Origin: Bacillota bacterium
Lineage (GTDB): Bacteria > Bacillota > Clostridia > Peptostreptococcales > Anaerovoracaceae
NCBI GenBank assembly: GCA_017397825.1
Contig: JAFQHT010000118.1
Span: 1 to 52,236, forward strand
DNA length: 52,236 nt
Reading direction: 5' to 3'
Shown: piece after piece, positions 24,665 to 34,078 of the stretch
Layout: each line of letters starts with the position of its first letter
Numbering within the stretch: position 1 is the stretch's first letter
Notes under the pieces: generated by a model
What the model saw: only the letters and a program-made list of their open reading frames with translations
Databases searched by the model: none
Told to the model about the DNA's origin: nothing
Program-made: the position numbers and the translations under genes

Positions 24665-25765
24665 ATGGAACGGAGTGTTACAAACTATCAGTGTCTGTCC
24701 TGTAACGGCCCGCTGCATTTTGTGGGCGAAAGCGGAATGCTGGAGTGCGATTACTGCGGCAGCAAGTTTTCCGTAGAACAGATAGACCAGGTCTATGGAA
24801 AGAAAGAACAGACACCTCCGCCGACTTTTGAAGAAAAGGCGGAAACCCACTGGGATCTGTCCGGTTTGTCAGAAAACTGGGAGGGCGAAGAAGTAAAAAT
24901 GCGCCAGTACAGCTGTCCGTCATGCGGCGCACAGCTTTTGTGGGAAGAATCAACGGCAGCAAGTCACTGCCCGTACTGCGGCAATCCGTCAGTAGCTCCG
25001 GAGCAGTTCGGAGGCATGCTCAGGCCGGATTATGTGATTCCGTTTGAGCTGAGCCCTGAAGAGGCAAAGAAAGCTCTTAAAGAGTTTTACAAAGGCAAGA
25101 AACTGCTTCCTAAGGAATTTGCCTCGGGCAACAGGATTGACAAGCTGCAGGGCGTGTACGTGCCTTTCTGGCTATATGACGGCAAGGCAGAGGCAGATAT
25201 ACATTTTCTCGGTACAATATCATCAACTAGAAGAGAAGGAGATTACGATGTAATCAGCACTTCCTACTACGATATCCACAGAGTCGGTGCTGTGCCTTTT
25301 GAAAGAATACCTGTGGACGCATCGGTAAAGATGCCTGACGAGTACATGGATTCCCTGGAGCCATTCGACTACGGAAAGATAAGACCTTTTTCCATGTCCT
25401 ATCTTCCGGGCTACCTGGCAGAAAGATATGGTCTTTCACCTAAGCAATGCATGAAACGTGCTGACTCCCGTGCACAGAATACCGCAAGAGATGTGCTGCG
25501 AAGCGATGTCAGAGGTTTCGGCAGTGTTTCAGTAAAGTCGGAATCCATATATCTTGACAGAGGCAAAGTGAGCTACGCACTGCTACCGGTGTACATTCTG
25601 AACACCAAATACGACGGCAAAGATTATCTTTTTGCCATGAATGGTCAGACAGGCAAGTTTGTAGGTGATCTGCCTGTCAGCAAGAAAAAATACTGGACAT
25701 ATTTCTTATCCGTATTTGCAGGTGTTACGGCTGTTATCGGAACAGCACTGACTGTATTTTTATAA
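24665..25765 (+). CDS. YdjG-like zinc-ribbon membrane protein
   Basis: 366 residues. Two zinc ribbons lie at the N-terminus: 'CLSCNGPL...CDYCGSKF' near 10-36 and 'CPSCGAQL...CPYCGNPS' near 85-112. The central domain, about 130-310, has the 'DYVIPFELSPEEAKKALKEFYKGKKLLPKEF' and 'LQGVYVPFWLYDGKAEAD' segments typical of the YdjG-type TFIIB-zinc-ribbon family. One membrane segment ends the protein (about 344-366). In B. subtilis the homologue sits in the pspA-ydjGHI operon, driven by sigma-W, and helps PspA at the membrane. GGAGGAAG precedes ATG 24665. It is followed after 15 bases by a YdjH-like gene, the same order as in Bacillus. Confidence 0.85.
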   Translation: MERSVTNYQCLSCNGPLHFVGESGMLECDYCGSKFSVEQIDQVYGKKEQTPPPTFEEKAETHWDLSGLSENWEGEEVKMRQYSCPSCGAQLLWEESTAASHCPYCGNPSVAPEQFGGMLRPDYVIPFELSPEEAKKALKEFYKGKKLLPKEFASGNRIDKLQGVYVPFWLYDGKAEADIHFLGTISSTRREGDYDVISTSYYDIHRVGAVPFERIPVDASVKMPDEYMDSLEPFDYGKIRPFSMSYLPGYLAERYGLSPKQCMKRADSRAQNTARDVLRSDVRGFGSVSVKSESIYLDRGKVSYALLPVYILNTKYDGKDYLFAMNGQTGKFVGDLPVSKKKYWTYFLSVFAGVTAVIGTALTVFL

Positions 25766-25780
25766 AGGAGGCGCAGAGCA

Positions 25781-26596
25781 ATGAAAAAAATTATTATCAG
25801 AGCATCTGTGCTTGTCCTGGTACTGACTTTGATTATCGGTATGTTCAGTATCAATGCTTTTGCAGATGAAAATAAAAGGCAGTATGTTTATGACCCCGCA
25901 TATCTTCTGACCGATGAGGAGTATGCAGATCTTAATGACCTGGCCGCGGAAATCAGTGAAAAATACCAGTGTGCAGTACATTTTGTGACAGATGACGACC
26001 CTTCTCTGAATCTGGACAATATCCAGATGTACGCAGAAGACCTTTACCTGAGCAGCCCTGCCCTGGGATGGGGCGAAAGCAAGGACGGCTTTATGCTGGT
26101 GCTGGGAACCGCCGAAAGATGTTACTGGCTGCTGGCATACGGACCTTATGGAAACTATGCCCTTACTGACTACGGCAAAGACTGGATGAGCGAAAATTTC
26201 CTGTCACATTTTGCAGATGATGACTGGTACGGAGGCTTCCGAACATACATAACCGACTGTGATTATGTGCTCAGCTGTGCAGCAGAAGGCAAGCCTGTTG
26301 ACATTTATTATGATGAAGATATCGGCCCAGAAGGTTACGGCATGGCCGGTATTGCAGGGCTGATTGCTTCTTTCATAACTTGTACAGTTCTCAAAAGCAA
26401 GATGAGAAATGTAAATATGGCAACAAGAGCAGAGAATTATCTGGATACAAGTAATGTAGAGATTCTGTACAGATATGACCAATATCTTTACACTGATGTA
26501 GACAGGGTAAGGAGAGAAACTGATAACGACGATGATTCCAGAGGAGGAACCACTGTCAACAGCAGAGGTTTCTCCGGCAAAGGCGGAAGTTTTTAG
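25781..26596 (+). CDS. TPM-domain membrane protein (YdjH-like)
   Basis: 271 residues. A signal peptide or N-terminal anchor covers residues 1-28 (cleavage near FADE). The TPM domain follows at about 30-165: 'DPAYLLTDEEYADLNDLAAEISEKYQCAVHFVTDDDPS' and 'WGESKDGFMLVLGTAERCYWLLAYGPYG'. A second membrane segment lies at about 185-205, then a basic helix and the Gly/Ser tail 'RGFSGKGGSF', as in YgcG/YdjH proteins. TPM domains are linked to membrane stress and, in related proteins, to photosystem repair or lipid-associated functions. It is the partner of the YdjG-like gene and AAAGGAGG precedes its ATG. Confidence 0.85.
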   Translation: MKKIIIRASVLVLVLTLIIGMFSINAFADENKRQYVYDPAYLLTDEEYADLNDLAAEISEKYQCAVHFVTDDDPSLNLDNIQMYAEDLYLSSPALGWGESKDGFMLVLGTAERCYWLLAYGPYGNYALTDYGKDWMSENFLSHFADDDWYGGFRTYITDCDYVLSCAAEGKPVDIYYDEDIGPEGYGMAGIAGLIASFITCTVLKSKMRNVNMATRAENYLDTSNVEILYRYDQYLYTDVDRVRRETDNDDDSRGGTTVNSRGFSGKGGSF

Positions 26597-26613
26597 GCAG
26601 GAGGTGTGTAAAG

Positions 26614-27660
26614 ATGATAAGAACCAAAACAAAAAATATATTAATAATACTGCTGATGCTGATTCTGTCGGTATCCATGACAGCCTGCGGCGGCAGCGGT
26701 GATGGAGACAATAAACCTTCACCTCCACCGGATGAACCGGTGAATGAAGGCCCGGACTGTGTAATGCTGCGCCAGGCAATGATTGAGACAACAGACATGG
26801 CGGCAGTCGCATTTCTTGGTTACTATGAAGGTGATTACGAAGGACTGGATGATTACCTTGACGAATACAAATTTGCTGAGGACCATCCTTTCATCAAGGA
26901 AATTGACGCAGACCATTTCATTGAGCATGAAGGCGACGAGCTTTACTGCATTGTTCCTGCAGATGAAGAAGCTTTCGTCAATGTCTATGAGTGGATTATC
27001 AGCGAAGAAAACGACTTCATGGGTGAAGTAGGCAATGTAATCTATGAAGGTGGGGCGGATCCTTTCTTCATCAAATGCAACATGAGCGACATTATGCCGA
27101 ACACTTTCGTCGAGGTAGTGGATTCAGCGGGCAATACCCTTGAATACATTCCGCAGATGAGTCTGATGAGCGGTACTCTCCTCAAGCCTTACGGGGCACC
27201 GACCATACTGGATTTCACCCCATATGAATCATTTACTGAATACTTCGGATTCGGATACGGTTTCAGCCTTGATAATCTCACTGCTGTAGGCAACTGGGTT
27301 ACAAGGGCTTATACAGTAAACGATGAGTTCGTTGAGGGAAACTGGTATTTCGGAGAAGACGGGACAGTGGAATTCTGCTATTCAGTCAGTGAAGGAAGGC
27401 CATATGAAATATACTATGAAGGTCAGTATTACGAAGCAGAAGGAAATGATGAGTTCCCTGAAAACACATACATCATGGATATGAAGCTTGCAGAAGACAA
27501 TTCCGAGCTGCAGATGGCCAGACCGGAAATTGTGACGGCAGTGACTTTCATGGAGTATCCTGATGATGTAAATGTGTTCATGTATTATCAGGGCGGAGAT
27601 TATATCTTCGATAATGCAGTAAGAAATAATGAATATGTACTGGAACCTACCATGGGTTAG
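26614..27660 (+). CDS. Unknown lipoprotein, acidic
   Basis: 348 residues. A lipoprotein signal is clear: basic start, hydrophobic core, then MTAC at the lipobox, so it is attached to the outer face of the membrane. A disordered Gly/Ser/Pro/Asp stretch follows, then a large acidic domain rich in Glu/Asp/Tyr. I find no catalytic motif. It is in the array 17 bases after the TPM gene, with CAGGAGGT upstream, and is the first of a series of lipoproteins. Its role may be sensing or holding something in the envelope; function is unknown. Confidence 0.65.
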   Translation: MIRTKTKNILIILLMLILSVSMTACGGSGDGDNKPSPPPDEPVNEGPDCVMLRQAMIETTDMAAVAFLGYYEGDYEGLDDYLDEYKFAEDHPFIKEIDADHFIEHEGDELYCIVPADEEAFVNVYEWIISEENDFMGEVGNVIYEGGADPFFIKCNMSDIMPNTFVEVVDSAGNTLEYIPQMSLMSGTLLKPYGAPTILDFTPYESFTEYFGFGYGFSLDNLTAVGNWVTRAYTVNDEFVEGNWYFGEDGTVEFCYSVSEGRPYEIYYEGQYYEAEGNDEFPENTYIMDMKLAEDNSELQMARPEIVTAVTFMEYPDDVNVFMYYQGGDYIFDNAVRNNEYVLEPTMG

Positions 27661-27699
27661 CAGGTACAGGAAAGTAATGAAAAGACAGGAGGTACGGCA

Positions 27700-28419
27700 A
27701 TGAATCCGGCTGAAGAAAAGAACACTCTGGAATTTGAGTTGTCCGGAGAAGATTTAAAACGCATAGAGGAAATCGCAGCGGAAATTGATCTGGACAGCGC
27801 CGCGGGGATTCTTCAGTACGGAACTTCCTGCCAGCAGAAAATAGACACTTTTTCCGACAGCGTCCTTGAAAACGCAAGGAAAAAGGATATGGGCAAGATA
27901 AGCGGGCTCATTGCAGAGCTCGCTGAGGAACTGAGAGGCGTTTCTTCCGGCGGCCGCAGAAAACGTATAAAGATGGAAAAGCTCGAAGACAATGTGGATA
28001 CTATGACGGCAATGCTTTATGATCATCAGAACCGGCTTCTGGAAGAAACCATCCGCCTTAAAAAGTTTTATCAGGAAAACCTGAGTTACTACAGGGAACT
28101 GACAATATATATTGAGGCGGGCAAAAGAAAACTGGAAATAACTGCAGGAGGAGCCATGCGTGAAAACTTTGAGAAGAAGATTCATGATCTGGAAGTTACA
28201 AGACTCATATGCGTGCAGATGGCTGCTCAGCTTGATATTATACGAAACAACAATGTTGCTGTCAGCGATAAAATACAGGCAGTACTCAAGAATGCCATAC
28301 CCCTGTGGAAAAACCGCATGACCACGGCAATGAGCATCGAGGATGCTGCTGAAAGCAACGGACAGCTGATATCGGCCCTGGATGAAATGGTCAGGGCACA
28401 GAATGAAGGGAGTGAATGA
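27700..28419 (+). CDS. Compact TelA-like (toxic anion resistance family) protein
   Basis: 239 residues, soluble, mostly helical. The TelA pattern is visible: 'GILQYGTSCQQKIDTFSDSVLENARKKDMGKISGLIAELAEEL' near 30-75, 'LLEETIRLKKFYQENLSYYRELTIYIEAGKRKL' near 120-150, 'KKIHDLEVTRLICVQMAAQLDIIRNNN' near 160-190, 'IPLWKNRMTTAM' near 203-215 and 'ESNGQLISALDEMVRAQNEG' at the end. Usual TelA proteins are about 360-390 residues; here the linkers between these blocks are shortened, while every conserved block remains. TelA was named for tellurite resistance, but its biochemical role is unknown. It is paired with an XpaC-like gene, an association known from Bacillus (xpaC-yceH-like). AGGAGGT precedes the ATG. 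Confidence 0.75.
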   Translation: MNPAEEKNTLEFELSGEDLKRIEEIAAEIDLDSAAGILQYGTSCQQKIDTFSDSVLENARKKDMGKISGLIAELAEELRGVSSGGRRKRIKMEKLEDNVDTMTAMLYDHQNRLLEETIRLKKFYQENLSYYRELTIYIEAGKRKLEITAGGAMRENFEKKIHDLEVTRLICVQMAAQLDIIRNNNVAVSDKIQAVLKNAIPLWKNRMTTAMSIEDAAESNGQLISALDEMVRAQNEGSE

Positions 28420-28421
28420 AC

Positions 28422-29060
28422 ATGAGAGGAAGCGGCGGAATAATAGTTTTGCTGGCGGCAGCAGCGGCCCTGCTGTTTTTCAGCGCCAAAGGACTGTTTC
28501 CGGCTCTTACCAAAGCACTGACGGTTTTTATCATAATAGTGATTGCTCTGGTAGTAATTCTTATTATTCTGGTTATGTATTTCGGTCTGAGAAAAGGCGA
28601 CAAGAGGAAACCGGGAACTCCTACTGTAAATGATAATCAGCAGATGGCCAAAGGCCGCCGCAATATTGTGGAACTGAGAAGTCTTGCCGGAAGAATCAAA
28701 AATCTTGATGTACAGAAACTCAGCGAAGAAATATGCGACGGAGCAGAAAAAATCCTTACAGCACTGAAAAACCATCCTGATAAAATTCAGGAGCTGTATC
28801 AGTTTTTCAGCTACTACCTTCCTACGCTGACCAGCATACTTAAAAAATATGTGGGTCTTGAAGAAGGGGGTAAAGCCACTGAAGAAATAATTGCAAGCAC
28901 ATCTTCTACCCTTGAAAACATTAAAAAAGCTCTGGAAAAGCAACATGATGGAATATTCGATGACGATGTGCTGGATATGTCGGTGGAAATGGAAGCACTG
29001 ACCGTTGCGTGCAGACGTGACGGCCTGCTGGACGATGAAGATTTCGGAGGTACAATATGA
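28422..29060 (+). CDS. XpaC-like membrane protein
   Basis: 212 residues. Two hydrophobic segments at about 8-26 and 34-55 form an N-terminal membrane hairpin. The cytoplasmic part has the XpaC pattern: 'LRSLAGRIKNLDVQKLSEEICDGAEKILTALKNHPDKIQELYQFFSYYLPTLTSILKKY'. XpaC proteins were named for hydrolysis of 5-bromo-4-chloroindolyl phosphate and are found in pairs with TelA, linked to stress response; direct function is not established. I chose ATG 28422, 9 bases after GGGAG; ATG 28416, which overlaps the TelA stop as ATGA, is also possible. Confidence 0.75.
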   Translation: MRGSGGIIVLLAAAAALLFFSAKGLFPALTKALTVFIIIVIALVVILIILVMYFGLRKGDKRKPGTPTVNDNQQMAKGRRNIVELRSLAGRIKNLDVQKLSEEICDGAEKILTALKNHPDKIQELYQFFSYYLPTLTSILKKYVGLEEGGKATEEIIASTSSTLENIKKALEKQHDGIFDDDVLDMSVEMEALTVACRRDGLLDDEDFGGTI

Positions 29061-29971
29061 TGAAGAAGGTAATGATAATGGCTTTGATATGCTGCCTTGG
29101 ATTTATGTACGGCTGCGGTGACAGTCCACAGGAACCGGATAAACCGGATGTGCCTCCTGATGGCCCACAGAACCAGACCGAAGAAGTACATGATCCGGTA
29201 ACAGAAGCCGACCTGGCAGATACATACTGGGTTGCCAGAGAATATATAGCAACAGAAATTGAAAACAGACCTGACACTGTGTACGAAATGCCTCATGAAG
29301 GCTGGAACGCAGACCTCATTCTCTATAAAGAAGGTGCTGCACGCCTCAGAAATGTAGAGGACTATACCTATGTTGAAGAAACGGCAGTTTTTGCTGATGC
29401 TTCATGGACTGTAGGAACTGATGGAAAGACACTGATACTGAGTGAATATGCAGGCGGTTCCGGAGAGACGCTTACGGGCTGGATGCAGGAAGGCAAGATT
29501 TATCTGAGCGACGGAACAGGAACTTTCATAATGGAAAAAGGAAGTATGCCTGTAAACGGTGCAGAGTGGCTGCCTGCTGATCTGGTAGGAACCTGGAAAC
29601 TGTCAACAAACGAAATTGAAGGTTATTTGGAAACTGCAGAGGAACTGGGCATTGAAGGATACATTTCCTTCGCTGCATATGATGGAGGACTTACTGCAGA
29701 TTATTACACCAGTGATGATTTCGGCATATTGACAGAGGTATTTGCAGATCAGGTTAAATACGAAGAAATGTCCCTCCATGAGGGCTGCGCAAATGAAGTC
29801 TGGTCAGTATCCTTTACTTCAGAAGATGGTCTGACAGAGTGCTATGCAACAATCATAGACCGTGACACTTTAAGGATGATGATTTTCAGTTATCTGGATG
29901 ATATGGAATATCCGGCTGTTGCCGTGCAGAACTTCCTGTGGCAGGGTAACGGCAGCGGTGCTGTAGGTTAA
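29057..29971 (+). CDS. Unknown lipoprotein with two beta-rich halves
   Basis: 304 residues. The signal ends in a lipobox 'MYGC', followed by a Pro/Asp-rich linker 'DKPDVPPDGPQNQTEE'. Two similar beta-rich halves follow: one starts 'DTYWVAREYIATEIENRPD' and the other 'GTWKLSTNEIEGYLETAEELG', in the manner of lipocalin-like or DUF-type lipoproteins of gut Firmicutes. No catalytic residues were seen. Its ATG overlaps the XpaC-like stop by 4 bases with GGAGGT upstream, which couples it to that gene. Confidence 0.6.
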   Translation: MMKKVMIMALICCLGFMYGCGDSPQEPDKPDVPPDGPQNQTEEVHDPVTEADLADTYWVAREYIATEIENRPDTVYEMPHEGWNADLILYKEGAARLRNVEDYTYVEETAVFADASWTVGTDGKTLILSEYAGGSGETLTGWMQEGKIYLSDGTGTFIMEKGSMPVNGAEWLPADLVGTWKLSTNEIEGYLETAEELGIEGYISFAAYDGGLTADYYTSDDFGILTEVFADQVKYEEMSLHEGCANEVWSVSFTSEDGLTECYATIIDRDTLRMMIFSYLDDMEYPAVAVQNFLWQGNGSGAVG

Positions 29972-29986
29972 AAAGGAGTGATTATT

Positions 29987-30892
29987 ATGAAAAAGAAAAA
30001 TCTGTTGAGAATGCTTATACTGGCACTGGTGCTGGTACTTGCAGTTGCAGCTTCAGGCTGCGGCGGTGAGACGGGCAATAATCCAGAAGATAACCCGCCG
30101 GACGATCCTGTAATCAATGACCCTGTTGACAATGACCCTGTTATTGATAATCCTGTGGAAGACGATTCAATTCACGTAAGCTCAACGGAAGAACTTTTCG
30201 CAGCCATTGCTCCAGGTGCAAAAATTGTCATAGAACCAGGATATTACAACATGAGCGAGTTTGTGGAAACCTTTGACCATGAATCCATGGTTACATGGAA
30301 TCAGGAAAACCCATACATACGCCTTGAAGAATGTTTTGACGGAAACGATGTGTTCATCCGCAATGTGGACGGGCTTTCCATTGCCGGCGGAGGCGAAAAC
30401 TTTTCAGATACTGAAATCGTGGTAGAACCGCGGTATGCGGCGATTCTGTCTTTCGAGAACTGTAAAGACATTGAAATTTCCAATATTACCATGGGTCATA
30501 CCATGCAGTCCGATTGTTCCGGAAATGTGCTGAACTTTTTCGGCTGCGATAATGTGAATCTGGACAAAGCAGACCTTTACGGCTGCGGAGTCATCGGAAT
30601 AAATGCCAAGCAGAACTGCGGAGATATTACTGTAACTGACAGTATTATAAGAGACTGTTCTTACGGTCCGATAGAGATCGCAGAATGCCAGGGCAGATAT
30701 GAATTCAGAAACTGCGTTTTTAAAGGCTCAATGGGCGGTGGATATTATGAAAAATCCGGCAGCTCAGAGTTATGTTTCTACGATTGTGAATTCGGAAGTG
30801 AAGAAACCAACATATGGTACTTTTATGAAGATATAGTTGCAGAAAACTGTGAATGGGGCGAAATCACACAGTACCCTGATTACGGTTGGTAA
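29987..30892 (+). CDS. Lipoprotein with right-handed parallel beta-helix
   Basis: 301 residues from ATG 29987, 9 bases after AAGGAG. The lipobox is ASGC, then a low-complexity Asp/Pro/Asn/Val linker of the pattern 'NDPVDNDPVIDNP'. From about residue 65 the chain reads as a parallel beta-helix: repeated short strands with 'IEPGYYNMSEF', 'NVDGLSIAGGGEN', 'NCKDIEISNITMGH', 'GCDNVNLDKADLYGCG', 'NCGDITVTDSIIRDCSYG'. Such folds bind or cut polysaccharides, but catalytic residues cannot be assigned. It is on the outer membrane face and in the same array as its neighbours. Confidence 0.65.
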   Translation: MKKKNLLRMLILALVLVLAVAASGCGGETGNNPEDNPPDDPVINDPVDNDPVIDNPVEDDSIHVSSTEELFAAIAPGAKIVIEPGYYNMSEFVETFDHESMVTWNQENPYIRLEECFDGNDVFIRNVDGLSIAGGGENFSDTEIVVEPRYAAILSFENCKDIEISNITMGHTMQSDCSGNVLNFFGCDNVNLDKADLYGCGVIGINAKQNCGDITVTDSIIRDCSYGPIEIAECQGRYEFRNCVFKGSMGGGYYEKSGSSELCFYDCEFGSEETNIWYFYEDIVAENCEWGEITQYPDYGW

Positions 30893-30915
30893 AGAAAGAA
30901 GCAGGAGGAACAGCA

Positions 30916-32079
30916 ATGAAGAAAAAATTTTTAAGTCTGCTTCTTGCAGGCGTCATGATATTTGCCTCAGCTGCATGCGGAGCGCAGGAACCTGCAGGCC
31001 CTGTGGACAGCACTGATGATTCTGATAGCACACAGCAGAGCCAGGACGTAAGCACTGAGGATACAGTTGTTGTAGTTGACGGAATGGAACTCGGAAGCGG
31101 CCTTATTGCAGAAGAGGAGCCTCTGGCTGAAGTGGATGCAAACCCTGACAGAGACATTGACCGCGCTGTGGAACCGATAAAACCGGTATTTGACACCATG
31201 CTGGACGGAACACCGCTGACAGAAAAGTTTTATTATTACCGCGGCACGCTGGATGAAACTTATCAGCAGGCATATGACCTTATCCGCAGTCACCTGATGA
31301 AAGGTTCAGAACAGTTCTCCATGACAGTACCTGTCAAAAAAGAAGACTTTTTTGATATTTACAAAAAAGTAATTTATGACAGCCCGGAACTTTTCTGGGC
31401 GGAAGTAAACGGTTCATGCTATTCATACAACAATGCAGGACTGGTTGTGTCTTTCAAGCCGGGATACAATGATCTGGTAGAGGACATTGAAGGCAATACC
31501 GCAGCCCTTGAAGAGGCAACAGCTGAAGCTCTGGCAGACATGTGGAGCCTTGACACAGATGCAGAAAAAGCAAAATATGCCCATGACTGGCTTATATATA
31601 ATATCAAGTATAATCTTGATGCCCCATATAACCAGACCAGTTTCAGTGCTCTGGCAAAAGGTTCAACTGTGTGCGCAGGATACGCTCACGGTTTCCAGTA
31701 CATGATGCAGCAGATGGGTATTCCATGTGCTTACATACTGGGTTATACTGCAGGAGGCTACCATGCGTGGAACATTGTAAAGCTTGACGGCAAGCATTAT
31801 GCAATGGACGTTACATGGGATGACCCTATCAACGGCAAAAAAGGAAAGTATTATTACACATACTTTAATATAACAGACAAAAAGATGTCCAAAGACCATG
31901 AGCGTGAGGATATTTCAGCTGTTCTGCCTGTAGCCAAAGGAACTGCCTGCAGCTACAAAAATGCTTTCGGAGGCAACTCACCGGGTACTGATTTCAAGGG
32001 TATCAAGGGTAAAATGCCGGAAAAAATCCAGCCTGAACAGTCAGGTGATGATACCGGAGGAAACCCTTACCTTTCATAA
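30916..32079 (+). CDS. Transglutaminase-like lipoprotein
   Basis: 387 residues. The signal ends with the lipobox SAAC. A variable region follows to about residue 95. The transglutaminase-like domain lies at about 200-310, with the catalytic triad C253 (in 'STVCAGYAH'), H283 (in 'GGYHAWNIV') and D298 (in 'AMDVTWDDP'). Bacterial members of this fold are usually peptidases or cross-linking enzymes acting on envelope proteins or peptidoglycan; direction of activity is not known. AGGAGG precedes ATG 30916. It is followed 32 bases later by a clostripain-type lipoprotein, so two cysteine enzymes sit side by side. Confidence 0.82.
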   Translation: MKKKFLSLLLAGVMIFASAACGAQEPAGPVDSTDDSDSTQQSQDVSTEDTVVVVDGMELGSGLIAEEEPLAEVDANPDRDIDRAVEPIKPVFDTMLDGTPLTEKFYYYRGTLDETYQQAYDLIRSHLMKGSEQFSMTVPVKKEDFFDIYKKVIYDSPELFWAEVNGSCYSYNNAGLVVSFKPGYNDLVEDIEGNTAALEEATAEALADMWSLDTDAEKAKYAHDWLIYNIKYNLDAPYNQTSFSALAKGSTVCAGYAHGFQYMMQQMGIPCAYILGYTAGGYHAWNIVKLDGKHYAMDVTWDDPINGKKGKYYYTYFNITDKKMSKDHEREDISAVLPVAKGTACSYKNAFGGNSPGTDFKGIKGKMPEKIQPEQSGDDTGGNPYLS

Positions 32080-32111
32080 GACAGAAGCGCTGTATATAGG
32101 AGAACCATGTT

Positions 32112-34058
32112 ATGAAAAAAACATTTATCAGTCTGCTGCTTATTCTGGCATTGGCGCTTACATTCAGTGCCTGCGGACAGTATGACAATACAGGCGAGAC
32201 AGAGTGGGCCATATACTGGTATCTTTGCGGCAGCGATCTGGAAAGCTGGTACGGCTGTGCCACCGATGACCTTGAGGAAATGCTGGCGGCTGAAATCCCT
32301 GAAAATGTGAAAGTAGTCATTGAAACCGGCGGCGCTCTTGAGTGGGAACATAAAAAAATAGACGCTGATAAAATCGACCGCTTCATTTACAACAAAGGAA
32401 AACTCAAAAAAGTAGAAACGCAGCCTCAGGCTGATATGGGCGACGCAGCCACACTGGAAGACTTTCTCAGGTTCTGCACTGAAAACTACCCTGCAGAGAA
32501 GCAGATGGTGCTTTTCTGGGACCATGGAGGGGGCAGTGTTACCGGATCGGAGTTCGACATCAATTATGCCTTTGACTCACTGACCATAGAAGAATTTCAT
32601 GATGCTTTCGAAGCGGTGTTCGGGACAGACGCAGAAGAACCGCCGTTTGAAGTAATCGGTTTTGATGCCTGCCTTATGGCTACCATAGACGTGGCAAGTG
32701 CATTCAGCGACTTCGGAAAGTACATGGTAGCTTCCCAGGAACTGGAACCGGGAAATGGCTGGTACTATACCGGCTGGCTCCAGGCTCTGGCAGAAAACCC
32801 TGAAATGGATGGCGCGGCCCTCGGCAAAGCAATCTGCGATGCCTATGTACAGGGCTGTGAAATGGCAGGTACAGGTGAAGATGTTACTCTTTCTGTTACG
32901 GACCTTTCCAGAATTGACCGCCTGCTTGAAGCCTATAATGAAATGGGTACGGCAGCATTGATGGGAACCGCTGAAGAGCCGGCTGTATTTACTTCTTTCA
33001 GCAGAGGCGCAGTCTATGCCGAAAACTACGGCGGAAATACAGAGGAAGAAGGTTACACCAATATGGTGGACCTGGGACACCTTTGCAGGAACAACGCTTA
33101 CCTTCTGCCTGACAGCAGCGTGGAAGTCCAGAAAGCGCTGGAAGAGTGCATAGTATATAAAGTAAACGGCCCTTACAGAACAGAAGCAAGCGGTCTCAGC
33201 TGCTATCACTCATATAATGGAGATATAGAAAACTTTGTGGACTACACAGAGGTTGGATGCAGTGAGGCTTTCAAATATTTTTACGGATATGGCCTGAGCG
33301 GCGAAATGAGCAAAGCAGGTATTCAGTATCTTCAGGATAAGGGAGTACATGAAGAGGACATTGCCGTTGACAGCGGGATGCTGGATATTTCAGTTCTTGA
33401 AGGCTGGGATGTGTATATCGATGATTATGGCAATGCCGTGCTGGACGTACTGCCCAGGGGAGCTGAGCCAATTGTCAATGTACGAACAAAAGTTGTAATG
33501 GATGATGGGGTAAGCGACTATTTCAGATTTCTGGGAGAAAGCGGCCAGATTCATTACGACTATGAGGAAGGAATTTTCACCAGCCCGATTACAGGTTACT
33601 GGCCATCTATAGACGGTAACTTTGTCTTTACAAGAATGCTTTATCAGGGAGAGGATTATACTGTATATTCAGTTCCTGTGCTGCTCAACGGTGAAGAGTA
33701 TAACCTGAGAGTGGTTTATGATCACGACAAGCAGGATTATACTGTGCTCGGTGCACGAAAAGGTCTTACCGACGTGGGTATGCCGGATAAACATCTGGTA
33801 CAGCTCAGACCGGGCGATGTACTGACTACGATCTATCTTGACCGGTCGCTGACCGGAGAGGGAGGTTTTGACCACAGGGCAGGTGCAAACATTACTGTTA
33901 CGGAAGAAACCATGTTTTATGAAGCACCGCTTCCTGACGGAAGGTACAGTTTCCTCTTTGAAATGACCGATGCCCGCGGAAAGACAGCCTGGTCAGAAAT
34001 GGCTGATTTTGAACTGGATGAAGGATATATTTATCTGACATATTACACATCGTTTTAA
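32112..34058 (+). CDS. Clostripain-family cysteine peptidase lipoprotein
   Basis: 648 residues. The lipoprotein signal ends with SAC at about residue 21. The peptidase C11 domain covers about 30-420: the catalytic His is H138 in 'LFWDHGGG' and the nucleophile C187 in 'GFDACLMAT', in a caspase-like fold. The C-terminal 200 residues are beta-rich. Clostripain itself cleaves after Arg and is self-processed; the processing site here is not obvious. As a lipoprotein it should act on the outside of the cell, perhaps on proteins of the same system. AGGAGA precedes ATG 32112. Confidence 0.85.
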   Translation: MKKTFISLLLILALALTFSACGQYDNTGETEWAIYWYLCGSDLESWYGCATDDLEEMLAAEIPENVKVVIETGGALEWEHKKIDADKIDRFIYNKGKLKKVETQPQADMGDAATLEDFLRFCTENYPAEKQMVLFWDHGGGSVTGSEFDINYAFDSLTIEEFHDAFEAVFGTDAEEPPFEVIGFDACLMATIDVASAFSDFGKYMVASQELEPGNGWYYTGWLQALAENPEMDGAALGKAICDAYVQGCEMAGTGEDVTLSVTDLSRIDRLLEAYNEMGTAALMGTAEEPAVFTSFSRGAVYAENYGGNTEEEGYTNMVDLGHLCRNNAYLLPDSSVEVQKALEECIVYKVNGPYRTEASGLSCYHSYNGDIENFVDYTEVGCSEAFKYFYGYGLSGEMSKAGIQYLQDKGVHEEDIAVDSGMLDISVLEGWDVYIDDYGNAVLDVLPRGAEPIVNVRTKVVMDDGVSDYFRFLGESGQIHYDYEEGIFTSPITGYWPSIDGNFVFTRMLYQGEDYTVYSVPVLLNGEEYNLRVVYDHDKQDYTVLGARKGLTDVGMPDKHLVQLRPGDVLTTIYLDRSLTGEGGFDHRAGANITVTEETMFYEAPLPDGRYSFLFEMTDARGKTAWSEMADFELDEGYIYLTYYTSF

Positions 34059-34078
34059 AAGAGAGGTGGCGCGGAAAG

